From DASXRU01 sp039933315 (GTDB taxonomy: Bacteria; Acidobacteriota; Blastocatellia; Pyrinomonadales; Pyrinomonadaceae), in assembly GCA_039933315.1 (NCBI GenBank), contig JBDTOI010000119.1, forward strand, positions 1 to 13,366: DNA of 13,366 bases, in the 5' to 3' direction. Made by a program: the position numbers and the translations under genes. Below the pieces are notes generated by a model. It was given only the letters and a program-made list of their open reading frames with translations. It made no database searches and was not told the DNA's origin. Shown piece after piece: positions 12,897 to 13,366 of this stretch (positions are counted from its first letter, which is position 1; each line of letters begins with the position of its first letter).

Positions 12897-13366
12897 ATGA
12901 AACTAGTTCAAGTCAAATCCGAACAAGACATTGCCGAAGCCCGCGCTGTGTTTGAGGAGTACGCCGCGTGGCTGGGCATTAATCTCTGTTTTCAAAACTT
13001 CGATGAAGAACTCGCGGGTTTGCCTGGTGACTATGCGCCGCCTGATGGCCGGTTGATGTTTGCCTTTGATGATGATCAACTGGCCGGCTGCGTGGCTTTG
13101 CGGAAAATCGGTGAAGGCGTCTGTGAGATGAAACGGCTTTTTGTGCGGCCTGAATTTCGCGGCCGGGGTCTCGGGCGACAACTGACCGAAGGCATTATTG
13201 AAGAGGCCCGCGGCATTGGCTACAAGCGCATGCGCCTCGATACGCTGCCGCCGAAGATGCGTATTGCCGTCGGCGTTTATCGCTCGTTAGGTTTCAAAGA
13301 GATCAAGGCCTACTACAATAACCCGGTGGAAGGCGCCACCTTCATGGAACTCGACCTGTCAGAACC
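12897..13366 (+). CDS. GNAT family N-acetyltransferase, 3' end outside window
   Basis: The open frame gives at least 156 residues from an ATG at 12897 with no stop before the window edge. It begins MKLVQVKSEQDIAEAR and runs through a typical GNAT core: RLMFAFDDDQLAGCVALRKI (strands 2-4), EMKRLFVRPEFRGRGLGRQL (about residues 80-99, motif A with the RGRGLG acetyl-CoA loop), an alpha helix, then MRLDTLPPKMRIAVGVYRSLGFKEI (motif B region). The close YYNNPVEGATFMELDL matches small-molecule acetyltransferases of this type. The substrate is unknown. The last visible codons (LSE) coincide with the left edge of the 29-nt REP-like repeat also found at 3514, so the repeat may supply its C-terminus or stop. 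No Shine-Dalgarno is visible, because the upstream DNA is the repeat element at 12787-12890. Confidence 0.82.
   Translation, partial: MKLVQVKSEQDIAEARAVFEEYAAWLGINLCFQNFDEELAGLPGDYAPPDGRLMFAFDDDQLAGCVALRKIGEGVCEMKRLFVRPEFRGRGLGRQLTEGIIEEARGIGYKRMRLDTLPPKMRIAVGVYRSLGFKEIKAYYNNPVEGATFMELDLSE

Overview
The window looks like a piece of a soil Acidobacteriota genome, most likely Blastocatellia or a relative. The reasons are a peptidase_S74 tail of the CSSSLRYKTNV type, secreted FG-GAP/DUF4214 proteins ending in SNAECG, a two-subunit 2-oxoacid:ferredoxin oxidoreductase, and many short palindromic repeats between genes. This assignment is from recognition of protein style, not from a search.

Left part (1-4597, + strand) is an accessory, eroding region. 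It holds the 3' part of an S74-chaperone protein whose end has been joined to a frameshifted DUF4214 tail, a 146-bp repeat element flanked by 24-bp direct repeats, an intact 809-aa secreted protein (signal peptide, seven FG-GAP/VCBS repeats, a carboxypeptidase-regulatory-like domain, DUF4214), a decayed beta-propeller fragment, and a 5'-truncated DUF4214 gene. Repeat elements sit between nearly all of these.

Middle part (4745-10912, - strand) is metabolic. Read in transcription order it is a NifS/IscS-type cysteine desulfurase, then a CBS-pair protein, korA (fused gamma-alpha subunit), a Uma2-family nuclease-like protein, a nucleotidyltransferase-fold protein, and korB. The korA to korB stretch is tightly packed (4-nt overlap, 1-nt gap, 15-nt gap), so the Uma2 and nucleotidyltransferase genes appear to be embedded between the two enzyme subunits.

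Right part (11081-13366, + strand) has an Mrp/ApbC iron-sulfur carrier ATPase with a good sigma70-type promoter, an IscA/ErpA-type A-type carrier followed by a clear intrinsic terminator, and the start of a GNAT acetyltransferase that runs off the window. Desulfurase, Mrp and A-type carrier together form an iron-sulfur biogenesis group beside an iron-sulfur enzyme (KorAB), a sensible functional neighbourhood.

The most striking non-coding feature is that gene boundaries are repeatedly occupied by different inverted-repeat elements: 785-930, 3514-3542, 3546-3661, 4599-4743, 8953-9032, 9687-9752, 10915-11000 and 12787-12890. Several have perfect arms of 18 to 28 nt. Some supply stop codons or C-terminal codons, abut start codons, or fill a gap to within one nucleotide on each side. 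Four of the small palindromes share one ACTTCAGT core with arms that differ yet still pair.
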